From contig JACVTC010000026.1 of assembly GCA_016946835.1 (NCBI GenBank), forward strand, positions 62,001-126,000: a stretch of 64,000 bases of DNA. The letters are read 5' to 3'. The notes below the pieces were generated by a model. The model ran no database searches. It saw nothing but the letters and a program-made list of their open reading frames with translations, and was not told the origin of the DNA. This DNA is from Neocallimastix lanati (nom. inval.). Its lineage: Eukaryota > Neocallimastigomycota > Neocallimastigomycetes > Neocallimastigales > Neocallimastigaceae. Made by a program: the position numbers and the translations under genes. Of the stretch, positions 11,041-21,658 are shown piece after piece. Numbering within the stretch: position 1 is the first letter of the stretch; each line of letters begins with the position of its first letter.

Positions 11041-11257
11041 TGTTACAATATGTGAATTTATATATTAAAACAATTCTAGATTAATGATAATATAAATTTA
11101 ATATATATTTAATATAATGTAATTAATTAATAATATTCTATAACAAGCCACATTTTGGTATAAATACATGTAAATTTTACTACGTTAAATCTTTGTAATT
11201 ACCTATTTATATTTTATATAAATAAAACTTATTAATAAAAATCTTTAATAAATAACA
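11041..11257 (+). repeat. 3' LTR of the copia element
   Basis: A 217-bp copy, identical to 6198-6414 by eye, directly preceded by the purine tract at 11032-11040 and followed by the target duplication ATTAG. Confidence 0.95.
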
Positions 11258-11262
11258 ATTAG

Positions 11263-11508
11263 CTTTATTAATATTAGAATAAATTTATTATACAGTAATT
11301 GTATAAAAGGTTAACAGAGAGTAAAATCATACACTAAACGTAACCTTTATATGATACATCATGTGATTTATAAATGTGATATAGTTTACATAAAATAAAT
11401 TAAAAATAAATTAAAAATGCATTAACATAGATTTATGTTATGCAAAACATGGAAAATTATATTAAATAAATAAATGAATAAAATAGATAAATAAATGGGT
11501 AGTTCACA
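11263..11508 (-). repeat. Probable 3' LTR of the minus-strand copia element
   Basis: On the minus strand a purine tract TTTGAGGGGGAG (11509-11520) is followed by TGTGAACTACCC, which I take as the LTR start. TATAAAT and ATATAAAG boxes and later AATAAA signals fit U3-R-U5. The outer end is not clear because the plus-strand copia element inserted at 11258, inside or beside this LTR. The stretch between 11263 and 11508 has no coding potential. Confidence 0.6.
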
Positions 11509-11526
11509 CTCCCCCTCAAATTAGAT

Positions 11527-13907
11527 TTATTTGTAAAAAATCTTATTTGTAAAATTTAAAATATTTGTCCCATTTGTGTTTTTTGTTAATATATCTGCTA
11601 GCATATTATTGGTGTCTATATATTCTAATTTAACAATTTTCTTATCAATATTATCTTTATTAAAATGAAATCTAATGTCTATATGTTTTAATTTAGTATT
11701 TATTTCTCCATTTTCTATCGTTGTTTTGCTAGCTAAATTATCTGTGTATTTTGTAATTGTTTTATTATAATTTATTAATTCTTTTAATATATTTCTTATC
11801 CATAAAATTTTCTTTAAATTTTCAGATGTACTTATGTATTCTGCCTCGGCAGTAGATGTAGCTACACAAGATTGCTTTTTAGAAATCCAACAAATTGGTG
11901 AATTTCCCATCAGAATTATACCTCCAGAAGTAAATTTTCTGTCCTCTAAGTCACCTCCAAAGACTGAATCAGTATAAGCTTTAATTTCTCCCATACCGTC
12001 ATATATAATCTTTAAATCTATGGTAGAATTAATATATTTGAATATATTAATTATTTTGTTCCAATCAAATATTGTGGGACATTCACATTTTCTTGCAGCT
12101 TTATTAACTGCGAATGCTATATCGGGTCTAGTGCATTTTGATAAGTAAATTAATGATCCTATCGCACTTTTGTAGGTCGTGATATTAAAAGGTTTTTTAT
12201 TTTCTGATTTTATATTATCTCCAGTACATGGTGTATTTCTTTTTCTTGTGTTTTTTATATTAAATTTATTTAATAAGTTTTCTATGAAGCCCTTTTGAGA
12301 AATAATATATTTATTATTTTCTTTTTCTACTTTTATTCCTAATATATATTCTTACAGGACCACAGTTAGATACTTTAAATTTATTTTTTATCTTTTTTAT
12401 TATATTTGTAATAATTTTGTCTTCTCCTGCAATTACCTATTATACATTTTGTTTTATTTTTAACGGAGTATTTAAATATGCATTTTTCAGATAAAATTTG
12501 TTTAAAACCATGTTTTGTAAAGAATTTTGTTATTGTTTTATTCCACTATCTACCTGATTGTTTAAGTCCATAAAGAGCCTTGTTAAGTTTCCAATATCCC
12601 CTCCCAAAGTTGCTATCTCCTTTGGGAATGATAGTGTAAATGTCACGATCCAATGGAGCATTGAGATATGCAGCTTTGATATCCAATTGGTAGACATTCC
12701 AACGAAATTTGGCGGATAGGGCAAAAATTAGTTTTAAACCATCAATATTAAGAGTAGGAGAATAAGTGAGTTCATAATCGATGCCATATTTTTGTTTAAA
12801 TCCACGGGCAACAAGTCGAGCTTTATATTTAATAATATTGTTGTTGGCATCTTTCTTAGTAGCAAAAACCCACTTAGTTGTTATAAGATTTTTATTTTTT
12901 GGAATATGTTTAACAAAAGTCATAATTTTGTTATTGCAAAGATTATTAAGTTCGTCGTTTATTGCATTGATCCAATATGATTTATTAGGACAATTAATAG
13001 CTTCGGTATAGTTGTTTGGAGTATCCATGAAAACAGAAGCAATCATCTTATCAGTATTATAGTGATTATCTTTAAATCGTGAATTAGGATAAGTATTAGA
13101 AAAATCAGGAATTGAAGAACTACGTGGTCTTTTTCTTAATGGGTTAGAAGTAATTTCAGTCATTCTAATATCAGATTGAGAAGTATTATTATTATTGGAA
13201 GAATCAGACATATCATAATCTTTATCATTAATAATAGAATTAATAATTGAGTGGTAGTATTCAGGTGAATTAGATTCATGTTCCAGGCAAGATTTATGGT
13301 CGGGGGATGAATTAATTTTAGAGTTATTAAGAGAAGAATTTTTAAATTTCTCAGTGTTATTATTAACAGTTTTAATCCCCTCTAAACAAGGACTATCATT
13401 AGTAAAAATTTTGTTATTAAAATGATTACATTGAGTACTATTAGTAGAAGAAGCATTACTATTAAGATCATGAGAGTTGTCATTGTTATTAAGTAAAATA
13501 AACTCATCGTTTTTAGAAGAATTGATGACATAATTATTTTCATCATTTTGAAAAATTTTTTCATTAATAAAATTTTTGTCATTTTTTGAAAAATTTTTCT
13601 CTTCCATAGTTTTATGATCATCATCAATATGTTTATGTGAAATATCCTTATAATCATCAATATCATGTGACTTATTAACCTTTAAATTTAAAATATTATT
13701 TGATTTATTAATAGCATTATTAGAATTTAATATAAATTTATTAATATTAGCATTAAATTGAGAATTATCTTCCAATAATTTTGCAGGAAATTTTTTGTCG
13801 ATTTTTGAATAATTTTTATTATTAAAAATTTTTTCATTTTTAGAAAATATTTTATGAAGAATTTTGTCATTTTTTGAAGAATTTTTTATTATTAAAAATT
13901 TTTTCAT
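11527..13907 (-). pseudogene. Minus-strand copia RT-RNase H, disrupted; YVDD box deleted
   Basis: Frames at 13907-12546 and 11994-11527 carry one RT-RNase H. The first has a long Asn/Ser/Asp/Lys linker, then RT blocks WVFATKKDANN, ARLVARGFKQ, DIKAAYLNAPL, KALYGLKQSGR, where a TAG stop replaces the usual Trp codon. The second has RNase H with STAEAEY, YTDNLASK and NMLADILTK. Between them (11995-12545) homologous sequence continues in shifted frames. At about 12434-12438 the codons that should encode the YVDD catalytic box are absent: sequence for CIIG is followed directly by codons homologous to those just after the box, a loss of roughly 20 bp. The enzyme would be inactive regardless of the frameshifts. 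Confidence 0.85.
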
Positions 13908-14072
13908 TCTTGTAAGTATTATTATTTTTTGAATTATTTATATTATCTGAAATATTATTTTTACTCATTTCTTTATCTTTTATTGTTATTGGTTTTTTAT
14001 CAATATCTTTATTAATTGTAGGAGTATCAACAATAGAAGTGGACGGTGTGACAGGGTTATTTTGTTTATGAG

Positions 14073-15389
14073 TTATATCTTCATATATTCTTTTCCTTTT
14101 CTACTTTTTTTAACAGGATTAATATTTTTAAGAAATTCATTAGGATTGAATTTCTTAAATTTGAAATTTGGAATTTCAGGTTCACAATTATTATAATTCA
14201 GGATATTATTGGAGGTAGAAGGTAAGTCGTCTATATTATTTTCATTATTATTGGTTATTTTCTTTCTTTCTTTGTTTATTTCATAAGTAAAATCGAATGT
14301 ATCTCTACTAAATAATTTGTTATTATTACTATGAATAAATTTCGAATTATATTCATCAATAAAGTTTTTAGAATTCATTTTTGTGTCGTCTTTATATGAA
14401 ATGCTTTTAGTGTTTTCTTTATTTATGGTATTGTTGTGTTTATTATATATATATTTATTATTATCTCTTGTTTTGTTTTTATCTATATTATTGTAACGAA
14501 AATAATTTATATCGTTTAAGTTAGTTATAATATTTTTATCATTCCTTTCATTATAATTTAAATTATCCTTAATAATATCTTTTATGGTCAGATTTTTATT
14601 ATTATATTTATCGTTTAAGGTATATTTTTCTATATCAATATTAACTTCTTTGTTATTAGAATATTCTCCTCTTCTTGAGATATCATTATCCTTTTTTATT
14701 GATTTTTTGGTTATATTATCAATATTGTCTTTGTTATTTAATTTATTATTACCTTTTACATTATTTTCCTCAAAACTTTCATTATTGTTAGTAATATTTT
14801 CTGGTAATATATCGTTATAAAGATTTGTATTATTATTTCTTTTTTCATTTGTGATCTCTTCTTCCACTGCTCTCCTTTCATTTATATTTTCTTCTGTGTT
14901 TCTTACATTATTTTGGTCATTTTCAATTTCCATATTAATATTTTCCATATTTTCATTTTCATTTTCCATATTGATATTTTCTTCAATATTAATTTCTTCA
15001 ATATTTACTTCTTCATCTACATTATGTATTTCTTCATAATTTAATTCTTCTTCAACATTATGTATTTCTTCATTATTTAATTCTTCAACATTATGTATTT
15101 CTTCATTATTAACTTCTTCAACATTATGTATTTCTTCATTATTAACTTCTTGCACGTTATTTATATCTTCGTTATTATTATTGTTTATGTCTTCCTCAAT
15201 GTTTTCTTCTGGAATTAAATTTCTTTCTTCTCTATTGTTAATAATAGGTCCCATATTATTCCTGTTTAGGTTTTCAAAGGTAAAATAAGGGTCTTCCTTT
15301 GATGTATTTTTATATTTGAAATTTGAAGGTTCATTTTCTAGACACTCAACTTCTCTAACGTGGTGGATATTTAAATCTTTTTCATCCAT
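14073..15389 (-). pseudogene. Copia integrase-RT linker, Asn/Glu-rich with short repeats
   Basis: A 438-residue open frame continuing the minus-strand copia polyprotein. It begins at MDEKDLNIHH, which matches the MDFKDQSIHL segment just after integrase in the plus-strand copy, so the frame is a segment of pol and not a separate gene. About residues 60-130 consist of tandem NNEEIHNVEE-type units and then shorter NxEN units. The rest is Asn/Lys/Asp-rich low complexity, probably a flexible and fast-evolving linker. It is out of frame with the integrase frame to its right (15468) and with the RT frame to its left. Confidence 0.75.
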
Positions 15390-15467
15390 AACTATATATG
15401 AGTAGGTCTGATTATCGAAACCAAGAAATATTCCCTTTTTCGCTTTTGGTGCGAATTTTGGTTTATG

Positions 15468-17654
15468 TTAGGTAAAATCTTTATAATAGCATACGCAACC
15501 AAATGTTCTTAAGTGTTTTATAGATACCATTTTATCTTCAAACACTTCGTCTGGAATTAAGTTTTTGTTTCCCGAATGTGGTATTTTGTTATAAATATAG
15601 CAACCTTGTTTAATGGCGTATTCCCAGAAATTTTCAGACATACCTGCCCAATGTAAGGGTGTAATAGCTGCATTCACTAAGGTTTGATTAATTCTTTCTG
15701 CCTTTCCATTAATTTCGGGGTTATATGGTGCAGAATATAGTTTTTCTATACCATATTTTTTACATAATTTGTTAATTTTCTTATTTTTATATTCTTTACC
15801 CCCATCAGTTCTAAATTTTTTAATTGTTAATTCTTTGAACTGATTATTTAAATATTTAAAGAAGTCAATAATAATATCTGGTGCCTCAGATTTGGATTTC
15901 AGAGTGAAAATCCAAACTTTTCTTGAAAATTCATCCATAAAAGTAATAAAATATTTTTTATTATCTATGGAAGGATTTACAGGTCCAGAAATATCAGAAT
16001 GTATAACTTCTAATTTTTCCTTAGCTTTGGGTGGTTCACCATTATGTGCTATTCTTTTCATTTTTGAGATTTTACAATCTATACATAATGGACTTTTAAT
16101 ATTATGCATTTCTAAATATTTGTTTAAATTATTTTGGTAGAAGTGGCCCAATCTTCTATGCCATATTTCTTTGCTTATATTATCAGTTTTATCTACTGAT
16201 AATATTTCTTTCTTTTTAAAGCTATTATTGTTTGCTTTATATAAGACTTCCATTTTGAATTGATTATAATTATTGGATTCAAAGTATCCAATATGTTTAT
16301 TCTTTATATTTCTTAATTCTAGCCTTACTTTTTCATTATTTAAGGGTTTAATAATTGAAATTATGCCCAGTTTTGCTAATTCTATAGCACTAAAGAGATT
16401 TTTGTTTACCTTTTCTGAATATAATACTCTTTTTAAATTAAATTTATAATCGTTTATACAAAATTCATAAGATCCATATCCTTCAAATTCAATTACAGAA
16501 TTATTAGCACAACGTAAGTATACTTTTTCCTTTTTAAAGTCCTTCAAAAAACTTTTATTGTTAATTATGTGTTCATATCTACCTATATCGTAGTACCATT
16601 CATGATTTTCTTCAAAGTCTTCTGTTTCCTGCATATGATTTACTGAATTTATGTATTTATTTATACTATTAAGACTATCTTCATCTGTTGTGTTTTCATT
16701 TTCAATTATCTCAACCAGATTTACATCTTTTTCTATCATTGGCCTAATATCATCGAAGTTAATATCATTTTTGTAGATATCTTCGCTTTCATTAAATGAT
16801 TCTATTAAATCTAATGATGGTATTTTTTCTATCCTTTTTTGCTTTGTGTTGCTATGCCACCCCTTATTGTTTGTTTTATTTTGATTTTTAGGTTTAGTGT
16901 TATAACGACAGTTTCTTGTAGAATGTCCTCTTTCTTCACAGATATGACAGAAAGGTCTGTTATCTTTCTTCATATTTGCTTTACTTTTCTTTTTGTTGAT
17001 TCTATGATTCCTGTTTCCTTTATTTTTGTTTCTATTATGGTAGGATAATAAATCAACATCCATTGGGTCATTGTTGTAATCAATTTCATTTTTATCCCAA
17101 TTTTCTAAATATGACCTAGCAGAAATTCTTTCCTTTATGTAGTCATATAATTCATTCGCGGTTGTATTCAAAGTAACGTCTATAAGAATTTTAAAATCAT
17201 CTGGTAGAATATTGTACATGTACTTTAATTTTTCTCTTTCGGAGATGATTACATTCGCTTCTTCCATTTCTCCAAAGATTTTCTTAACTTCATTGGCAGT
17301 CTTCATAATCTGGCTTCTATCATTTGCTTTTAAATTACTTAATTTTTTGAGCCAGTACTCGGTGTCATTATTATTGTCACCGAACATTTCCTTAAGTTTT
17401 TCAAACATTCTGAAGCTAGATGTTGTTCTATTTACTTCAGAACTGATCTTCGTTTCCATGTTGAAGATCATTAACAACGATAAGTCATAGTCCATGTCTT
17501 TGGCCATTTCTATTACTTTGTTTTTGTTTTGATTAAATAATAATACACGATTATTGAGTATCATGTTTTCAAGATTATCATTGTCATCGATGTTGTCGAA
17601 ATGGTTTCTGTTCCATTCATTTGGAACGATCTTTTTCAAAATATGAGTAACCAC
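15468..17654 (-). pseudogene. Minus-strand copia Gag-protease-integrase, 5' truncated
   Basis: A 728-residue open frame on the minus strand with no ATG at its start; it opens right after a TGA. Gag lacks the usual N-terminal NYPIW segment (roughly 30-40 residues) seen in the plus-strand copy. A CCHC knuckle, CHICEERGHSTRNC, follows near residue 240. The protease motif reads YYDIGRYEHI where D-T/S-G is expected, so the active site is altered. Integrase has HHCC (WHRRLGHF, CIDCKISK) and the catalytic triad in VIHSD, RTDGGKEY and NGKAERIN. Gag and protease are in one frame here, unlike the plus-strand element. The frame ends at YYKDFT near 15468; homologous sequence resumes 1 nt out of frame. 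Confidence 0.85.
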
Positions 17655-17684
17655 TCTTGTTGTGGCTCAAGACGTCCCCCCTTA
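17651..17684 (-). other. Gypsy PPT / copia junction with no LTR between
   Basis: Reading the minus strand, the gypsy purine tract (17684-17670, AAGGGGGGACGTCT) is followed by TGA, the first bases expected of the gypsy LTR (TGATACGG), and then by GCCACAACAAGAGTGG (17666-17651). The last is complementary to a tRNA-His-like anticodon arm (loop TTGTGGC). Copia gag sequence follows immediately. The gypsy 3' LTR and the copia 5' LTR are both missing at this point. Confidence 0.6.
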
Positions 17685-17829
17685 AAATAAGGCTTCGTCC
17701 CTTGAAGTCATTAGAATTTACTTACAATTCAGAAAAATGAAAGTAAGGAATAACATTCTTTAAATGAATATTCCTATCAACAATTTCTCCTGATATGGGG
17801 TCACAAACTGTTAATGTATTGAGTTCCTT

Positions 17830-19119
17830 CTATACTATTTTTAAAGGTCCCGTGAAATAAGGATCAAGTTTCCTTCTATTAAAGACCTTAATTAATACGA
17901 GATCTCCTGGCTTGTATTCAGCTCTCATTCTTCTAATTTGCTTTCTTCTATCACTCCACAGTTTATTAGCGGTTTCAATGTTTTGAATTGCCTCATGGAT
18001 CCACCTGTGATGTTGAATAAATTTTTGTATCCAATATTCTTCTTCACTTTCATATTGATTTCTTCCCTCCTTATTCAAGGTTAATTCCAGTGGTTGTAAA
18101 TCTTGTCTTCCGTAGAGCAGTTCAAAGCTTCTAAATCTTGTTCTTTCATGTTTACATGTCCTTAAAGCCCACAATGCACTTGGTAGAACTTCATCCCAGT
18201 CTTCTTCTTTAGTACCCAACAATTTAATATATTTTGCAATTTCCTTGTTCCGATTTTCCACTTCCCCATTAGATGCTGGATGGTAGATTGCTGTATAGTT
18301 AACATAGACATCATGCAAGTCAAGAAATGCTTTGGTTTTATCGGAGTAGAATTGGGGTCCATTATCAGTTACTAATATTTTAGGAATACCATGCCTGGCA
18401 AATACATTCTTCAAAAATCTAATTACATTGTTAGAATCAGTAATTTTTAAAGGTTCCGCTTCCACCCATTTGGTGAAGTAATCTACTAACACAATAATAT
18501 ACCTATTGCCTCTTTTAGTCTTGGGTAAGGGACCTATCAAATCCAATCCAACTTTTGTGAAAGGAAGACCTGGCTTAGTGGGTATGCTTTCAGTATTCTG
18601 ATTTTGTTTTTGTATTTTGTACATCTGACACTTAGGACAACATTTAAGATATAAGTGAATATCTTTATTCATGCCCTTCCAGTAGTAATTCGGTTTCAAT
18701 CTATGATATGTTTTATATTCACCTTCATGTCCGATACTGTGAGCTAATTCAATTAATCTAAATTTTTCTTCGTCCTCTTGTATTATTTTTCTGAGTCTTC
18801 CCTTTTGCTTATAAAATTCTTCTCCATTAATTGTCACAATTTTAGTTTTTAAGAAGTTTTCTATATTTTGTGATAATAATAGAATACCTTCATTTTCTTC
18901 TTCTTTGCTTTCCATTCTGGATAGCGCATCCGCTATAACATTCTTTTTACCTTCTTCGTATTGTAGCTTCACTTTTAAAATACTTAATTCAGTTACCCAT
19001 TTCAAATGTCTATTATTAGTTGGTTCTGATTTATTGCAAATCCCGACTAAAGGTTTATGGTCAGTTATTAATATTGTTTCAAGTTTATTACCTAATATAT
19101 AATGTTTGAACTTTCTCAC
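17830..19119 (-). pseudogene. Gypsy RNase H end and integrase
   Basis: A 429-residue frame. It starts in RNase H (ILITDHKPLVGI, then KKNVIADALSRM) and runs through the integrase HHCC zinc finger (HSIGHEGEYKTY, CPKCQMYK) and core. The core has Asp in GLDLIGPLP, Asp in VTDNGPQFYS and Glu in NGEVENRNKE. A GPY/F-like end (YFTGPLKIV) follows, where a TAG interrupts; homologous residues continue to about 17713. The chain is separated from the RT frame upstream by a stop and frame change near 19150. Integrase inserts cDNA into host DNA. No chromodomain is visible, and the copy is not functional as written. Confidence 0.85.
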
Positions 19120-19164
19120 ACAATATAAAGCAGCAGTTCCTTCAATATCTGTAACACTGTACTT

Positions 19165-20103
19165 TTATTCAGTCTTTTTAAGAGCCCTACTTACAAAATG
19201 CAATGGCTTTTCCATACCTTCTTCATCTTTTTGTATAATGACTCCTCCTATCCCACTACGAGATGCATCTGTCCGAATAATAAATGGCTTATCAAAGTTT
19301 GGTGGTACTAAAATTGGTGATTGAGTTAATCTTTCTTTTAAAATTTTAAAAGCGATGTCCGCTTCATTACTCCATTTGAATTCAGCACCTTTCTTTAACA
19401 ATTTGAAAAGGGGTTTTGCTATCAAGGCAAAATTTTTGATAAATTTCCTGTAATAGCCCACAGCTCCTAAAAACGAACGCAATTGAGATATATTTTTCGG
19501 TGGAATCCAATTTGTTATAACCCTCACTTTTTCTGGTATTGGTTTTATTCCTTTAGAAGAGAGGATATGCCCAAGGAGTTCAACTTCTTCCTGAAAGAAT
19601 TTACATTTCTCAATGTTTATTTTTAATTTATTATTCATTGATATTGTAAAAACTTTTTCCAAGTCTTTTACATGTTGTTCCCAAGAGTTTGAAAATACTA
19701 CTAAATCATCAATGTAAATAAAAACACAATTTCCAATTAAATCAAAAAAAATCCTGTTCATCTCCCGTTGAAATGTCGCGGGAGCATTGCATAACCCGAA
19801 TGGCATTACCTTGAAGTTGTAGTTTCCATATAATGTGGTGAAACAGGTTAAGTCTTGATGTTCCGGGTACATTGGAACTTGGTGATACCCGGAAAACAAA
19901 TCTAAAGTGGATAATACTGAATTTTGTCCTACGTAACAGAGTATATCTTCTATCAAAGGCAGTGCGTATGCATCTTTAATCGTCAAATTATTAAGTTTTT
20001 GATAATCGACACACATCCTGTATTTACCGTTTTTATTTATAACCAAAATGACTGGCGAAGACCACGAGGAATGAGATGGTTCTATAAGATTGTTATTAAT
20101 CAA
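19165..20103 (-). pseudogene. Gypsy reverse transcriptase
   Basis: A 312-residue frame with a near-complete RT: LIEPSHSSWSSPVILV, YRMCVDYQKLN, STLDLFSGYHQV, MPFGLCNAPATFQREM and the YIDD catalytic box in VFIYIDDLVVF. The start of RNase H (IIRTDASRSGIGG) follows, then a stop near 19162. The upstream protease frame (20109) is offset, so the polyprotein is split. RT itself appears chemically intact. The same family as the nested plus-strand gypsy at 46465-50469, by close similarity of motifs and order. Confidence 0.85.
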
Positions 20104-20108
20104 TTTAG

Positions 20109-21083
20109 TTAATTCCGCTTTAAGAACATCAGCTTGAACTTTTGATTACCAATAGGCCTTTTGCTTAATTGGAATGGCTCCTTGTACCAATTCAATTTTG
20201 TGCGGATGGAGTTTGGTTTTACTAAGTCATCTGTTTTATCTGCAATAACTGATTTGAATTGTTCAAACAACTTAGCTACTGGGTCTTTTATAATATCCGG
20301 TACCATCTTGATTATTTTATCTACACGAGCTTCCTTAGTAATAATTTCTTCATTATTTGTTATTAAAGATACAGTTACATTTATTAGTTCTGAAGAGCTA
20401 ACTTCAATACCTTCTGTATTAATATTACTATCTTTACAACTGCTAAGACAGATATCATAATGAAGTTTTGTAAGTTCGATAAGATTATTATCTTTATCAA
20501 CTGAGTATAATATATCATCTATGAAATTTAAATTTAATTTATTCTTCTTCAATGAGTCAACACCTATAAGAATATCAAATATATCATCCTTTTCTACTAC
20601 TCTAAACAAATCCTTAAATGTTATTCTTCCAATTGTTATCTCCAATTCGTATATATCAGCGGTACTAGTAGTATTGGAATAAGCTTGAAAGATTTTTTCA
20701 GTAACACTTCCTACTGGTTGTTTGTTATTATTAAATTTTTCCAATGCTGCACGAGTAATCATATTAAAACTAGCGCAGGAGTCTAAGAATATTTCTGCTT
20801 CTTTACCTTCTACCTTACCATAAACTTTGGATATTTTATTTTTACTAATTTTATTAATTGCATTGGTGACAACACTTTTATTCTTTGGAGTCAATTTTAA
20901 TTTTTGTGCAAACGAAGATCGGAACTTTGGGAATAAATCCAACAAATAGGCTAACTTGGTAGCAACCTCCGTAGAAGCTATTTCATTAACTAATTCATCT
21001 ATATCATAATCTTTAAAGTTTTCCATTAATTTGATATGTCTTTCTAATTTTTGTATTGTCTCTCCATTCTTACTCTCATTCAT
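20109..21083 (-). pseudogene. Gypsy protease region with D-S-C motif
   Basis: A 324-residue frame that begins in the Gag-Pol linker and contains a retropepsin-like domain near residues 95-200 (EIFLDSCASFNMI, then FDILIGVDSL as the flap/ILG block). The active-site triplet is D-S-C and not D-T/S-G, as in the related element at 47.4 kb. The C-terminus leads into RT (KLNWYKEPFQLSKRP) and then breaks at 20109. The frameshift to the upstream frame lies in an A13 run (minus strand) at about 21110-21122. Confidence 0.75.
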
Positions 21084-21085
21084 CT

Positions 21086-21652
21086 CTAAATCTTGCTGAC
21101 CCCTGATCTCTTTTTTTTTTTTTCCTTATTATTTCTTTTTACTTTATCGATTCTTGCTTCTGTAATGTGTGAAAGATCCAAATGTTCCAATTTCTCAGTA
21201 TCCCTATTATTATTATCTTCATCTATTATTATTTCATCTTCCATACTGGTTAAGCTTTGATGACTTTCATTATTCTTATTATAATGTTCTACCTCTAATT
21301 TTTTTTCCTCTTTCTTCATCTGCTCATTTTCTTTATCTCCTGGAGTATTATTATTATCAATGAACTTATCTTTTTCTTTAGGCATTAGTGGCGGTTGATT
21401 AAACTTCATTGCTGGTGTATTAAAAGGTATGGGATTAGCAGATAATTTACTTTGTATGTTCTCATTCTTATTAATTTTATATGGTGAGTGGGTTTGCTTC
21501 TTATGATGATTTTTTTTTATTGCTGGAATGACTACTTGTAATGGTTCTGATAGATTTTCCCCCTCAAGTCTGTTGTTGTTTTCATTCATTCCAGTTTGTA
21601 TTGTTAATAGGCTGGTTTGCTTACTGGAAATTTTCCTTCTTCCACCTAGCAA
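21086..21652 (-). pseudogene. Gypsy Pol N-terminal linker, reached by -1 frameshift
   Basis: A 188-residue open frame of low-complexity charged sequence that overlaps the end of gag in the -1 frame and has no ATG at the overlap. It contains the conserved FNTPAMKFNQPP-like patch (compare PFATPALRKKK in the plus-strand relative), which supports homology. It stops shortly after the A13 homopolymer at its 3' end; correcting one base there would join it to the protease frame. Confidence 0.7.
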
Positions 21653-21658
21653 TTTAAA
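21646..21658 (-). promoter_or_regulatory. Putative -1 ribosomal frameshift site (TTTAAAT)
   Basis: In the gag frame the last codons are CTT TTA AAT TGC TAG. This gives the heptamer T TTA AAT with one codon before the gag stop. A -1 slip enters exactly the Pol linker frame. The related intact element at 46459 has T TTA AAC in the same place. I see no strong downstream hairpin here. Confidence 0.65.

Larger units (their letters stand above)
6198..11257 (+). mobile_element. Full-length Ty1/copia LTR retrotransposon
   Basis: The 5060-bp element is bounded by two 217-bp LTRs that I read as identical, beginning TGTTACA and ending TAACA. It is flanked by a perfect 5-bp target duplication ATTAG (6193-6197 and 11258-11262). 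Domain order is gag, protease, integrase, RT, RNase H, which is the Ty1/copia order. A half-tRNA PBS follows the 5' LTR directly and a purine tract (AGAAGGGAA, 11032-11040) precedes the 3' LTR. Identical LTRs mean a recent insertion, yet the protease-integrase part has several frame breaks while RT-RNase H is open. Confidence 0.95.
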
